Below are positions 8,375-16,208 of a DNA stretch of 35,082 nt, piece by piece. The DNA comes from Lachnospiraceae bacterium (GTDB lineage Bacteria; Bacillota; Clostridia; Lachnospirales; Lachnospiraceae). The stretch spans positions 1 through 35,082 of the forward strand of contig JAGPFR010000025.1 in assembly GCA_018056425.1 (NCBI GenBank). Direction: 5' to 3'. Position 1 is the first letter of the stretch, and the number at the start of each line of letters is the position of its first letter. The notes under the pieces are model-generated. The model saw only the letters and a list, made by a program, of their open reading frames with translations, ran no database searches and was not told the origin of the DNA. Made by a program: the position numbers and the translations under genes.

Positions 8375-10285
8375 ATGTGGAGTTATAGCTTTGAAGTTCC
8401 GATTTTGATGATACTGGGTATCATTCTTTTATTCTATTTCTCGCGTCCGAGACTTCCCATCAGAAGAAATCGGGTGTTTCTTCAGATTGTCATCGCGGAA
8501 ACCCTGACTATCATCATTGATGTTCTGGCTACTGAAGCATGTAATGACTTCGATGATTATTCGCTTTTGTGGCTGGATTTCATTAATATGCTGTACTTTG
8601 TCGCCTTTTTCTTGAGGTCTTATGTCTTCTATCTCTTTTCCGTAAGTGTCCTTCGTATTACCCTGGGGAAAAAATGGCTTTTCAGCCTGCTTATAAAGCT
8701 GCCCCTTATTGTGGGTATAGCTATGGCGATTCATTCCATGATATTCGGCGATTCAGGTACCGGGACATATATTTATTATGTTGATGCAGGCGGATATCAT
8801 TCGGGAAGCAGGTATTATCTGGTGTATTTTATCGGATTTTTCTATGTGCTCATGTCATTTCTGTGTTCATATATGTTCCGAAATAATCTTGGCAGAAGAC
8901 GTGAAAAGTACGGCATTTTTTCATATAATGTGCTTCTCCTCGCCGGTCTGATAATCAGGTTATGTATGCCTAAGTATCTGATCATGGATACATTGTTATT
9001 CATGGCAATCCTTGTGGTGTTCCTGGCATTTATAAACCCCGAATACTTCCTGGATCTTCGGGCGGTTGCTTTTAATGTGGTTGCATTGAGAGAGCATCTT
9101 GAAGAAAACAAAGGAAACATCTGCCTGACTCCCATGGGTGTGGTCGTCCGCAATTATAAGGAAATGCGCGATATATACGGCTCCGCACAGATTGAAGAGG
9201 GACTTGCTCTGATAGGCAAATACCTGAAACAAACCTTTGAAAAAAGCATAGTCTTCTATTGCAGAAACGGGCGATTCGCAGTCCTCACATCTCCCAAGAC
9301 TGATTTTGAAGCCAAACGTAAAGCCATTACGGAGAGATTCGAAAGACCATGGAATTCATTGAATGCGGAGCTGTATCTGACCGTCGGATATGCTGCTTTT
9401 GATACAGAGATAGGAAAACACTCAACCGAAACATTTTTAAACACAATGATGAGAGCTTTTGAAAAGGCGGGCTCTGCAGATGGCGGCGAGCTGACCTGTT
9501 TTGGTGAGGATGAGCTGGTTAAAACCGAGAAAGAGAAGAGTATCAGACAGTGTATCGAAGCCGCCATTGAAAAAGAAGGATTTGAGCTCTATCTTCAGCC
9601 GATAGTAAATGCTGTGACAGGTAAGGTAATAGGTGCGGAAGCGCTGGCCAGGATCAAGGATCCGGACGGAAAGATCCTTCCTCCGGGACTCTTTATACCC
9701 GTAGCCGAGAGCAGCGGACGTATCAATGCACTGGGAGAGATCGTTTTCGACAGGACATGTAAATTCATCAGTGAAAACGGCCTTGAGAAAATAGGTATCG
9801 AGTGGATCAACGTCAATCTCTCGCCTGCCCAGTTTATAAGAACCGATCTTGCAGAAAGATATGCCTCGATAGCGGAAAAATACGGAATCGACCCCGGAAG
9901 TGTTCACCTGGAGATTACAGAGGGTGCAATGATAGATGATGCATTCCTGCAAAAACAGATCGGCGCTATGACTGAAAAGGGATTCAAATTTGTGCTTGAT
10001 GACTACGGAACCGGCTATTCCAATCTGTCTAGACTTAAAAAGTGCCCCTTCATAAACGTAAAACTGGATATGAGTATAGTATGGGACTTCTGTAAAGAAC
10101 CGGATGCGATCCTTCCCAATATGATCGCAGCTTTTAAACATATGGGATTTTGCATAACTGCGGAGGGCATAGAGGACGACGGCATGGTAAAGGCCATGAA
10201 GGATATAGGCTGCGATCTGCTTCAGGGATATCACTATTCCAAACCCATACCTGCCGGGGAATTCGCCGAAAAATACTCTTCTTAG
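8375..10285 (+). CDS. Membrane-anchored c-di-GMP phosphodiesterase (EAL domain)
   Basis: The 636-residue product has six or seven N-terminal membrane helices (about 1-225), a middle segment like a degenerate GGDEF domain with no GGDEF signature (about 250-385), and a C-terminal EAL domain. The EAL domain keeps the catalytic residues: EAL at about residue 422, NVNLSPAQF, LEITEGAMIDD, the DDYGTGYSN loop, VKLD, and AEGIED. It should therefore hydrolyse cyclic di-GMP to pGpG. The membrane part may sense a signal. ATG 8375 has GGGGAGG upstream; an earlier TTG at 8315 is unlikely. The gene stands alone. Confidence 0.92.
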   Translation: MWSYSFEVPILMILGIILLFYFSRPRLPIRRNRVFLQIVIAETLTIIIDVLATEACNDFDDYSLLWLDFINMLYFVAFFLRSYVFYLFSVSVLRITLGKKWLFSLLIKLPLIVGIAMAIHSMIFGDSGTGTYIYYVDAGGYHSGSRYYLVYFIGFFYVLMSFLCSYMFRNNLGRRREKYGIFSYNVLLLAGLIIRLCMPKYLIMDTLLFMAILVVFLAFINPEYFLDLRAVAFNVVALREHLEENKGNICLTPMGVVVRNYKEMRDIYGSAQIEEGLALIGKYLKQTFEKSIVFYCRNGRFAVLTSPKTDFEAKRKAITERFERPWNSLNAELYLTVGYAAFDTEIGKHSTETFLNTMMRAFEKAGSADGGELTCFGEDELVKTEKEKSIRQCIEAAIEKEGFELYLQPIVNAVTGKVIGAEALARIKDPDGKILPPGLFIPVAESSGRINALGEIVFDRTCKFISENGLEKIGIEWINVNLSPAQFIRTDLAERYASIAEKYGIDPGSVHLEITEGAMIDDAFLQKQIGAMTEKGFKFVLDDYGTGYSNLSRLKKCPFINVKLDMSIVWDFCKEPDAILPNMIAAFKHMGFCITAEGIEDDGMVKAMKDIGCDLLQGYHYSKPIPAGEFAEKYSS

Positions 10286-10382
10286 GCGGTTTTCGTGTTG
10301 CAAAATAGCCCTGAATGAGCGAAAATAATTAATTGGGTTGAATTGTATAAATTCAGAGAATGAATTTAAGGAAGGTAAAAAA

Positions 10383-11957
10383 ATGACAAACAGAAAACAG
10401 GTTGTTTTGGTAGTTATGGACGGTGTCGGCTTCAGCAAGACCGGCCTCGGTGATGCGGTTACCACCGCTAACACTCCCGTTCTCAATGAGATGCTTAAGT
10501 CCTGCCCCAACACCAGACTTAAGGCTCACGGAACCGCAGTAGGACTTCCTTCGGATGACGATATGGGTAACTCCGAAGTAGGACACAACGCACTCGGCTG
10601 CGGACAGATCTATTCCCAGGGCGCAAAGCTTGTTAACGAGTCCATCGAAAGCGGCAAGATGTTCGAATCCGATTCATGGAAAGAAGCTCTTGCAAACGTT
10701 AAGAACAATAATTCAGTACTTCACTTCCTCGGACTTTTATCCGACGGAAACGTACATTCAAATATCTCTCACCTTCTTACCATGCTTAAGAAGGCTAAAG
10801 AGGACGGAGCTAAGGAAGTTCGCGTACACATCCTTCTCGACGGACGTGACGTTCCCGCAACCAGCGCTCTTCAGTATGTAAAGCAGCTTGAGGATTGTCT
10901 CGCAGAACTTTCAGACGACAGCTTCCATGCGATCATTGCTTCCGGCGGCGGAAGAATGAAGGTTACCATGGACAGATACCAGGCTAACTGGGGCATGGTA
11001 GAGCTTGGATGGAACACCCACGTTAAGGGTGAAGGCCGTCAGTTTGATAATGCTACCGAAGCTATCGAAACTTACAGAAAAGAACTTGATGTAATCGACC
11101 AGGATCTTCCCGCTTTCGTAATCGCTAAGGACGGAAAGGCTGTAGGCCCTGTTACTGAGAAGGATTCCGTTATCCTCTTCAACTTCCGCGGAGACCGTGC
11201 ACTTGAGATCTCCATGGCATTTGACTATGAAGATTTCAATTACTTCAACAGAGGACCCAAGCTCGGATGCTACTACGCAGGAATGCTTGAGTATGACGGA
11301 GACCTTCATATCCCCACTCACTACCTCGTAAATCCCCCCGAGATCAAGAATACTCTTTCAGAGCTTCTTGTCGGTGCGGGACTCAGCCAGTATGCGGTTT
11401 CAGAGACTCAGAAGTACGGACACGTTACCTATTTCTGGAACGGAAACAGAAGCTCCAAGTTCAGCGAAGAGCTTGAGACCTTCAAAGAGATACCTTCGGA
11501 CAACGTTTCATTCGATGAGCGTCCCTGGATGAAGTCAGCTGAGATCACCGATGATGTTATCGAGGCTATCAAGTCCGAGAAGTATGATTTCATCAGATGC
11601 AACTATCCCAACGGAGACATGGTAGGACATACCGGAAACTTCGATGCAACCGTAACAGGTGTTGAGGCAGTTGACTTAGGACTTGCAAGACTTATCAAGG
11701 TTTGCGACGAGTACAACGTAACTCTTCTCGTAACCGCAGACCACGGTAATGCAGATGAGATGCTTGAGAAGAACAAGAAGGGTGAGCTTCAGGTTCGTAC
11801 CGCTCACTCCCTCAATCCCGTTCCTTTCATCATCTATGATAAGAAGAATACATACACCATCAAGGACGGTGAGTACGGACTTGCAAATGTTGCAGCTACC
11901 GTAGCTTCAATCCTTAATCTCAAGGCTCCCGAGTGCTGGGAAGATTCTATGATCTAA
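10383..11957 (+). CDS. gpmI: 2,3-bisphosphoglycerate-independent phosphoglycerate mutase
   Basis: This metal-dependent enzyme interconverts 3- and 2-phosphoglycerate in glycolysis. The 524-residue product begins VVLVVMDGVGFSKTG and carries the catalytic serine in DDDMGNSEVGHNALG, with HILLDGRDVPATSA and FNFRGDRALEIS further on, and the metal-binding TADHGNADEM plus RTAHSLNPVPF near the end. Length is close to the family (510-550). The start is ATG 10383, preceded by AAGGAAGG; upstream in-frame codons lack a ribosome site. Codon use is strongly biased (many CTT, GGA, AAG), as expected for a highly expressed gene. It is monocistronic with its own terminator. Confidence 0.97.
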   Translation: MTNRKQVVLVVMDGVGFSKTGLGDAVTTANTPVLNEMLKSCPNTRLKAHGTAVGLPSDDDMGNSEVGHNALGCGQIYSQGAKLVNESIESGKMFESDSWKEALANVKNNNSVLHFLGLLSDGNVHSNISHLLTMLKKAKEDGAKEVRVHILLDGRDVPATSALQYVKQLEDCLAELSDDSFHAIIASGGGRMKVTMDRYQANWGMVELGWNTHVKGEGRQFDNATEAIETYRKELDVIDQDLPAFVIAKDGKAVGPVTEKDSVILFNFRGDRALEISMAFDYEDFNYFNRGPKLGCYYAGMLEYDGDLHIPTHYLVNPPEIKNTLSELLVGAGLSQYAVSETQKYGHVTYFWNGNRSSKFSEELETFKEIPSDNVSFDERPWMKSAEITDDVIEAIKSEKYDFIRCNYPNGDMVGHTGNFDATVTGVEAVDLGLARLIKVCDEYNVTLLVTADHGNADEMLEKNKKGELQVRTAHSLNPVPFIIYDKKNTYTIKDGEYGLANVAATVASILNLKAPECWEDSMI

Positions 11958-11970
11958 GGCATGACATAAG

Positions 11971-12002
11971 AAAACCTCCGCTGAATAAGCGGAGGTTTTT
12001 TG
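11971..12002 (+). terminator. gpmI terminator
   Basis: Stem CCTCCGCT / AGCGGAGG with a five-base loop, A-run before and T-run after, fourteen bases past the gpmI stop. Confidence 0.9.
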
Positions 12003-12042
12003 TTATAAACAGGGACTGTAACCGGTTAGAGATATTATAAAA

Positions 12043-12071
12043 TTGACATGGGAGCCTGCCTCGTTTATTAT
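12043..12071 (+). promoter_or_regulatory. Promoter of the S-component gene
   Basis: TTGACA (12043-12048), 17 bases, TATTAT (12066-12071). The start site near 12078 lies only about 30 bases before ATG 12109, which rules out an upstream start and leaves no room for a riboswitch. Confidence 0.7.
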
Positions 12072-12108
12072 ACTGTTAGCATTTAATCAGTTATATGGAA
12101 ATGGTTTT

Positions 12109-12618
12109 ATGAAAACAGACATCAAGTTAAGATACTTAACTCTTACCGGGCTGCTTGCAGCGCTCATCACGCTCTTTACCGCATATCTTCTCCATATACC
12201 GATGGGGCTTAACGGAGGATATATACATATGGGTGATGCGCTTATCTATCTAGCGGCGGTTTTACTCCCTACACCCTATGCGATGGCAGCAGGCGCGATA
12301 GGCGGAGGCCTGGCAGATCTTCTTACTGCTCCAATGTGGGCTCCTGCTACGGTGATGATCAAGATACTTGTGGTATTACCTTTCACAGCACGTCATTCGA
12401 AGCTTCTTGCAAAGAGGAATCTCATCGCACCTGTAATAGCGATGCTGATCACAATAACAGGTTATTATCTGGCAGAAGTTATCTTATACGGTAAAGAAGC
12501 CGCATTTGTGATATCTGTAACAACGAATCTTATACAGGGGGTCGGCAGCGCGGTTGTTTTCTACGCACTTGCGGCGGCACTTGATAAAGCCGGAGTCAAG
12601 ACACTCATCGAAAGATGA
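12109..12618 (+). CDS. ECF transporter S component-like membrane protein (TIGR04002-like)
   Basis: The 169-residue product has five or six membrane helices. It opens with LRYLTLTGLLAALITLFTAY and contains HIPMGLNGGYIHMGDALIYLAAVLLPTPYAMAAGAIGGGLADL, the arrangement found in vitamin-type S components, which bind substrate and dock on EcfT. The likely substrate is unknown. It resembles the small uncharacterised family named TIGR04002, as far as I can judge from memory. There are no ecfA/ecfT genes beside it, as usual for group II systems, so it may use the module at the left end of this window. The ribosome site is weak. Confidence 0.7.
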   Translation: MKTDIKLRYLTLTGLLAALITLFTAYLLHIPMGLNGGYIHMGDALIYLAAVLLPTPYAMAAGAIGGGLADLLTAPMWAPATVMIKILVVLPFTARHSKLLAKRNLIAPVIAMLITITGYYLAEVILYGKEAAFVISVTTNLIQGVGSAVVFYALAAALDKAGVKTLIER

Positions 12619-12630
12619 GTGTCTTTTTCT
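12598..12630 (+). terminator. Terminator overlapping the end of the S-component gene
   Basis: A perfect 12-bp stem, AAGACACTCATC, loop GAAA, GATGAGTGTCTT (12598-12625), is followed by T-rich sequence. The TGA stop codon (12616-12618) lies within the right arm, so coding sequence doubles as terminator. Confidence 0.88.
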
Positions 12631-12778
12631 GTGTGAGTTTTTCTATATAGATTGAACCTATAGCAGAATATAATTTACCTGTATTAGACGAAGTGCGTAT
12701 CAGGTGATAATCTCAAATATGTAAAGAACAAAAAAACGATCAGAGTCAGATGAAGACATAAGGTAACGGAGACTTGTA

Positions 12779-13396
12779 ATGAGAGAACTTCTTGCATACG
12801 GAGATTCAAATACCTGGGGACTTGTACCGGGTAAAAATCTTAAAAACAGATATCCCAGAAATAAAAGATGGACCGGAATACTCGAAGACAGACTGGGAGA
12901 TGTAAGAGTATATGAAGAGGGACTTTGCGGCCGGACCACCGTCTTTGAAGATGAACTCAGACCTGACAGAAGGGGAGTCGATCTTCTCCCCGTACTTCTC
13001 GAAAGTCATTATCCTGTTGACGGAGTTATCCTGATGCTGGGAACAAATGATTGCAAATCCTACTATCATGCTTCTCCCTACACCATAGGAAAAGGTGTGG
13101 AGAGGTGCTTAGATGAAATAGAAAAACATATCTCACCCGAAAAGGTCGTCCTCGTCTCTCCTATCCTCCTGGGAGAAGACGTATGGAGGCCGGAGAAGGA
13201 TCCCGAGTTTGATAAAAAATCCATTGAGGTCTGTAAGGGGCTCAAGAAAGTCTATAAAGAGATCGCTGAACGCCACGGTAATAAATTCGTAGCAGCATCC
13301 GATTACGCTAAGGCAAGTGAGGTGGATGATGAGCATTTGAGTGAAGAAGGCCACAAGAAACTTGCGGAAGCTATTTTGAGTGTCATATCTGATTGA
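12779..13396 (+). CDS. SGNH/GDSL-family hydrolase
   Basis: The 205-residue product has the SGNH hydrolase blocks: the nucleophile serine in YGDSNTWG (residues 7-14), the oxyanion glycine/asparagine in MLGTNDCKSYY near residue 88, and the catalytic Asp/His in DDEHLSEEGH near residue 185. Such enzymes act as esterases, often on acetylated sugars. No signal peptide is seen, so it should be cytoplasmic; given the intracellular xylanase-esterase nearby, a role in deacetylating imported oligosaccharides is possible but inferred. Ribosome site is poor (GGAGACTTGTA), and the gene has its own terminator. Confidence 0.88.
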   Translation: MRELLAYGDSNTWGLVPGKNLKNRYPRNKRWTGILEDRLGDVRVYEEGLCGRTTVFEDELRPDRRGVDLLPVLLESHYPVDGVILMLGTNDCKSYYHASPYTIGKGVERCLDEIEKHISPEKVVLVSPILLGEDVWRPEKDPEFDKKSIEVCKGLKKVYKEIAERHGNKFVAASDYAKASEVDDEHLSEEGHKKLAEAILSVISD

Positions 13397-13437
13397 AAAA
13401 AACGTCTTTATGCCCTGAGGACATAAAGACGTTTTTT
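13397..13437 (+). terminator. Terminator after the SGNH hydrolase
   Basis: AAAAACGTCTTTATG pairs with CATAAAGACGTTTTTT around a nine-base loop; strong intrinsic terminator, possibly active in both directions. Confidence 0.9.
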
Positions 13438-13579
13438 ATATGCTCATATTATATCGAGATGTAACATATGCTTAAGGAAAATAGTATTAGCGATAAGTAA
13501 CAGGGGGTATAAACATTACTAAGAAAATGATATTGTATAGTTTGAAACTAAAGCCAATTTAATAGAGCTGTAAAACCAT

Positions 13580-14077
13580 ATGAATGATTTAGAACTTACA
13601 CTCCCTTCAAAGGATTTAAAAGAGCAGATATTTCAGTACAAAGAGGAACACTTTCGCTTTGGAGATATGAGCGTGCACGGAAGCGGCGGACTTGCATATT
13701 TTGATGATTTTGATAAATGGCTTGAACACATTGAAGAGATCGGTCCTCATACCAGTGTTTTCTTTTCAAGACGCGTAAGCGACGGGAAGTTGGTAGGGTG
13801 TACCAAGATTCATCACTCATTAACCGAGGAATTGATGAGCGGAGGTCATATAGCCTACGGAATAAGACCCTCGGAAAGGCAAAAGGGATATGGCACCGAG
13901 CAGCTTGCTCTTTGCCTTGAATATGCAAAGAGCATAAAGCTTGGGCAGGTGATAATATCCTGTGACAAAGATAATAAAGCGTCTGCCCGGACGGCCATTA
14001 ACTGTGGTGGACAATTGATTAAAGAATTTTCGGAAAACGGAATTATTAAACAGCACTACAGGATTGACTTGGTGTAA
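13580..14077 (+). CDS. GNAT family N-acetyltransferase
   Basis: A 165-residue protein with the GNAT acetyl-CoA fold: the motif A region reads HIAYGIRPSERQKGYGTEQLALCLEYAKS (around 95-123), followed by VIISCDKDNKASARTAINCGGQL, typical of the YjdF/RimJ-like subgroup that acetylates small molecules or protein termini. The substrate is unknown. No clear Shine-Dalgarno precedes the ATG (GAGCTG at distance). It may be co-transcribed with the phosphatase gene starting seven bases after the stop. Confidence 0.88.
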   Translation: MNDLELTLPSKDLKEQIFQYKEEHFRFGDMSVHGSGGLAYFDDFDKWLEHIEEIGPHTSVFFSRRVSDGKLVGCTKIHHSLTEELMSGGHIAYGIRPSERQKGYGTEQLALCLEYAKSIKLGQVIISCDKDNKASARTAINCGGQLIKEFSENGIIKQHYRIDLV

Positions 14078-14084
14078 TATTTCA

Positions 14085-14657
14085 ATGGAAGAACAAATGA
14101 TAACCAATATAATATTTGTCCGTCATGCTCAATCTGTTTATGGAGAAGATGACAGGAACAGACCGCTTAGCGAAGCAGGACTCATAAACAGGAAGATAGT
14201 ATTAGAGACATTAAAGCATAGAAAAATAGATGCATTTATATCCAGTCCGTATAAAAGGAGTATGGATACTATCAGACCGCTTGCTGAGTATTTCGGGATG
14301 GATATAGTAACCGATGAAAGACTGAGGGAACGTAATGCCGGAAGTTATGAAGCGGATCTGCTTGAGAAAAGGTGGCTGGATTTTTCTTATGCCGAAGATG
14401 GCGGGGAGTGCCTGGAATCCGTACAGCGCCGCAATATGGAAGCTCTGTACGAAATACTTGGCGTATATAAAGGAAAGACTATTGTTATAGGAACTCATGG
14501 AACGGCACTGAGTACCATATTGAATCATTATGATAATAGCTTTGGAGTAAATGATTTTCTTCGTATTGTTAATTGGATGCCGTATATTGTGGAGATGCAC
14601 TTCGGTGGCGAGAGGCTTATAGAATTTAAAGAACTGGCGCATGGCATGGCTGAATAA
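14085..14657 (+). CDS. Histidine phosphatase family protein
   Basis: Phosphoglycerate-mutase-like phosphatase of 190 residues. It has the catalytic motif FVRHAQSVYG (RHG box), the conserved SSPYKRSMDTIRPLAEYFG, the acidic/ERNAG segment, and the second catalytic histidine in IGTHGTALS. The family includes phosphatases of sugars, cofactors and signalling phosphates; substrate unknown. ATG 14085 and ATG 14097 are both possible; the second has GGAAG five bases away and would start right before the phosphate-binding strand. The stop TAA (14655-14657) is followed in the same frame, without a gap, by the remnant of another gene, and the last residues (MAE) may belong to that remnant. Confidence 0.9.
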   Translation: MEEQMITNIIFVRHAQSVYGEDDRNRPLSEAGLINRKIVLETLKHRKIDAFISSPYKRSMDTIRPLAEYFGMDIVTDERLRERNAGSYEADLLEKRWLDFSYAEDGGECLESVQRRNMEALYEILGVYKGKTIVIGTHGTALSTILNHYDNSFGVNDFLRIVNWMPYIVEMHFGGERLIEFKELAHGMAE

Positions 14658-14873
14658 GGAAATCTGCGATATGAATATTTTCAACCTATTGGGGATCCTG
14701 AAACGATTTTACTCATCGATTCATGGTCGGATCAGGCTGCAATAGATGCTCATCATGCTTCACCTATGATGAAACAGCTTACTGATCTGCGCAATAAATA
14801 TGATCTTCACATGACCGTAGAGCGTTTCGTCAGTGATGAATACGAATCAGATCATAAATTTATAAGAAAATGA
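14658..14873 (+). pseudogene. 5'-truncated ABM monooxygenase remnant
   Basis: Directly after the phosphatase stop codon and in the same frame, 71 codons remain open to TGA at 14871-14873. The translation (GNLRYEYFQPIGDPETILLI...) matches residues 36-107 of the monooxygenase encoded at 30771-31094; I count about 48 identities in 71. The first third of the gene, its start codon and ribosome site are missing. Homology seems to reach two or three codons into the phosphatase (MAE before the stop against RAEK), so the TAA replaces a sense codon of the old gene. It is probably untranslated. The frame is still intact, suggesting a recent event. Confidence 0.85.
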
Positions 14874-15013
14874 GAACGCTGTAATCGAGTGCGAGCTAAA
14901 TCAGAATTACTTCCCTGTTTAGAATAAGCCTTGTTGCTTTTTGTGGGCTGGTTAGTACGATGACGATATTTCATAACATCGCTTTAAGCGACAGATCTGA
15001 ATATGATATATAT

Positions 15014-15060
15014 TTGTAATTTTGCCCTTTTTTTGGTAGAATACAAGCGTTGTTTATAAT
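15014..15060 (+). promoter_or_regulatory. Promoter region of the DUF4190-like gene
   Basis: TTGTAA (15014-15019), 17 bases, TAGAAT (15037-15042) gives one candidate. A second, TATAAT at 15055-15060, has TTTGGT at 17 bases. The 140 bases between the monooxygenase remnant and this point hold no gene that I can recognise. Confidence 0.5.
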
Positions 15061-15082
15061 GATTACTATGGAGGATTTTGAA

Positions 15083-15322
15083 ATGGCTGTAGCTTCACTT
15101 GTACTTGGTATTGTTTCTCTTATTGCATGGTTTATTCCCCTTTTCGGACTTCCTATCTCTATTGTAGGACTTGTTCTCGGTATTAAGAGTGTAAAGAGCG
15201 AGAAGAGAGGCATGGCTATTGCAGGTATTGTCATGAGTTCCATCGGCCTTGTCCTTACAATTATTAACGGAGCACTCGGTGCATATCTGGCAGCTACCGG
15301 ACAGGTTCCCGGATTAGGCTGA
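15083..15322 (+). CDS. Small DUF4190-like membrane protein
   Basis: The 79-residue product is almost entirely two membrane helices with a short basic loop: ASLVLGIVSLIAWFIPLFGLPISIVGLVLGI, then KSVKSEKRGMAIAGIVMSSIGLVLTIINGAL. This pattern (glycine-rich helix, loop, AIAGI helix) is that of DUF4190 proteins, whose role is unknown. The start is ATG 15083, eight bases after GGAGG (15070-15074); earlier ATGs at 15056-15068 would place that site inside the coding region. Monocistronic. Confidence 0.8.
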   Translation: MAVASLVLGIVSLIAWFIPLFGLPISIVGLVLGIKSVKSEKRGMAIAGIVMSSIGLVLTIINGALGAYLAATGQVPGLG

Positions 15323-15340
15323 TAACAAATCGATGCCAGG

Positions 15341-15371
15341 AATCCCTTCACATATGTGAAGGGATTTTTTG
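15341..15371 (+). terminator. Terminator after the DUF4190-like gene
   Basis: A perfect palindrome, AATCCCTTCACAT joined to ATGTGAAGGGATT (15341-15366), followed by a T-run. Confidence 0.88.
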
Positions 15372-15390
15372 TTATAATTTTTATGTAAAC

Positions 15391-15438
15391 TCTTAAACAA
15401 ATCTTAAAGCACTGACTAATAGATTCTTAAACTATACT
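15391..15438 (+). promoter_or_regulatory. Two-component promoter with phased TCTTAAA repeats
   Basis: TCTTAAA occurs at 15391, 15402 and 15425: the first two are exactly 11 bases apart and the third 23 bases on. A -10 box TATACT (15433-15438) follows, with no good -35. Direct repeats with 11-base phasing are the classic binding pattern of OmpR/PhoB-type regulators, so the operon's own regulator may activate it. Confidence 0.5.
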
Positions 15439-15476
15439 GTGTCACAATAACTACTGTGATCACAATCGGAGGTAAA

Positions 15477-16208
15477 ATGGCAGGACTTATGAAAGAAAAC
15501 ACCACTCAGACCGTACTAGTATGTGACGACGAAAAGGATATCGCAAATGCGATAAGTCTGTTCCTTAAATCCGAAGGATACGACGTAAAAACGGCATCAA
15601 ACGGTAAAGAAGCCATAGAAATCCTTGAAAGAGAAGAAATACATCTTGTCCTTTTGGACATAATGATGCCTGTGATGGATGGTGTTACAGCCCTTTCCAA
15701 AATTCGTGAATTCAGTAATGTTCCTGTCATAATGCTCACAGCAAAGAGTGAGGATACCGACAAGATCTTAGGTCTTAACCTGGGTGCGGACGATTACGTA
15801 ACAAAGCCTTTCAATCCCGTAGAGCTTATGGCCAGAGTTCGTTCGGGACTTCGCAGATATATGCAGCTCGGTGGAAATACTGCAGCCGGCGCCGGTGAAG
15901 AAGAGCTTGTATGCGGAGGCATAAGAGTCGTAGACCGTACCAAAGAAGTATGGCTTGACGGGGAGCCTGTTCGCCTGACCCGTACCGAATATGATATTCT
16001 CAAGTTTTTGATGGAAAATCCCGGGAATGTTTATTCTCCTACCGAGATCTACAAAGAGGTATGGAAAGATAATTGTATGGGAACAGAGAGTATCGTTGCG
16101 GTTCATATAAGACATTTGCGTGAAAAGATTGAGATAGATCCTTCCGATCCCAGATATCTCAAGATGATCTGGGGAAGAGGATATTACATTGATAAATCCC
16201 ATTCGTAA
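15477..16208 (+). CDS. OmpR/PhoB-family response regulator
   Basis: The 243-residue protein has a receiver domain (about 12-128) with the acidic pair VCDDEKD, the phosphoacceptor aspartate in LLDIMMP, the threonine in VIMLTAKSED and the lysine in DDYVTKPF. After a short linker comes a winged-helix DNA-binding domain (about 148-240) with LTRTEYDILKFLMENPGNVYS and the recognition helix region VAVHIRHLREKI, ending in WGRGYYI. ATG 15477 follows GGAGG; ATG 15456 upstream is unlikely. Its stop shares a base with the start of the kinase gene (TAATG), so the two are translationally coupled. Confidence 0.95.
   Translation: MAGLMKENTTQTVLVCDDEKDIANAISLFLKSEGYDVKTASNGKEAIEILEREEIHLVLLDIMMPVMDGVTALSKIREFSNVPVIMLTAKSEDTDKILGLNLGADDYVTKPFNPVELMARVRSGLRRYMQLGGNTAAGAGEEELVCGGIRVVDRTKEVWLDGEPVRLTRTEYDILKFLMENPGNVYSPTEIYKEVWKDNCMGTESIVAVHIRHLREKIEIDPSDPRYLKMIWGRGYYIDKSHS

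Noticed and set aside
9437-10513. A 358-codon open frame on the minus strand opposite the EAL gene
   Set aside because: The plus strand encodes a full EAL phosphodiesterase with all motifs; the minus frame has no family resemblance and no ribosome site.
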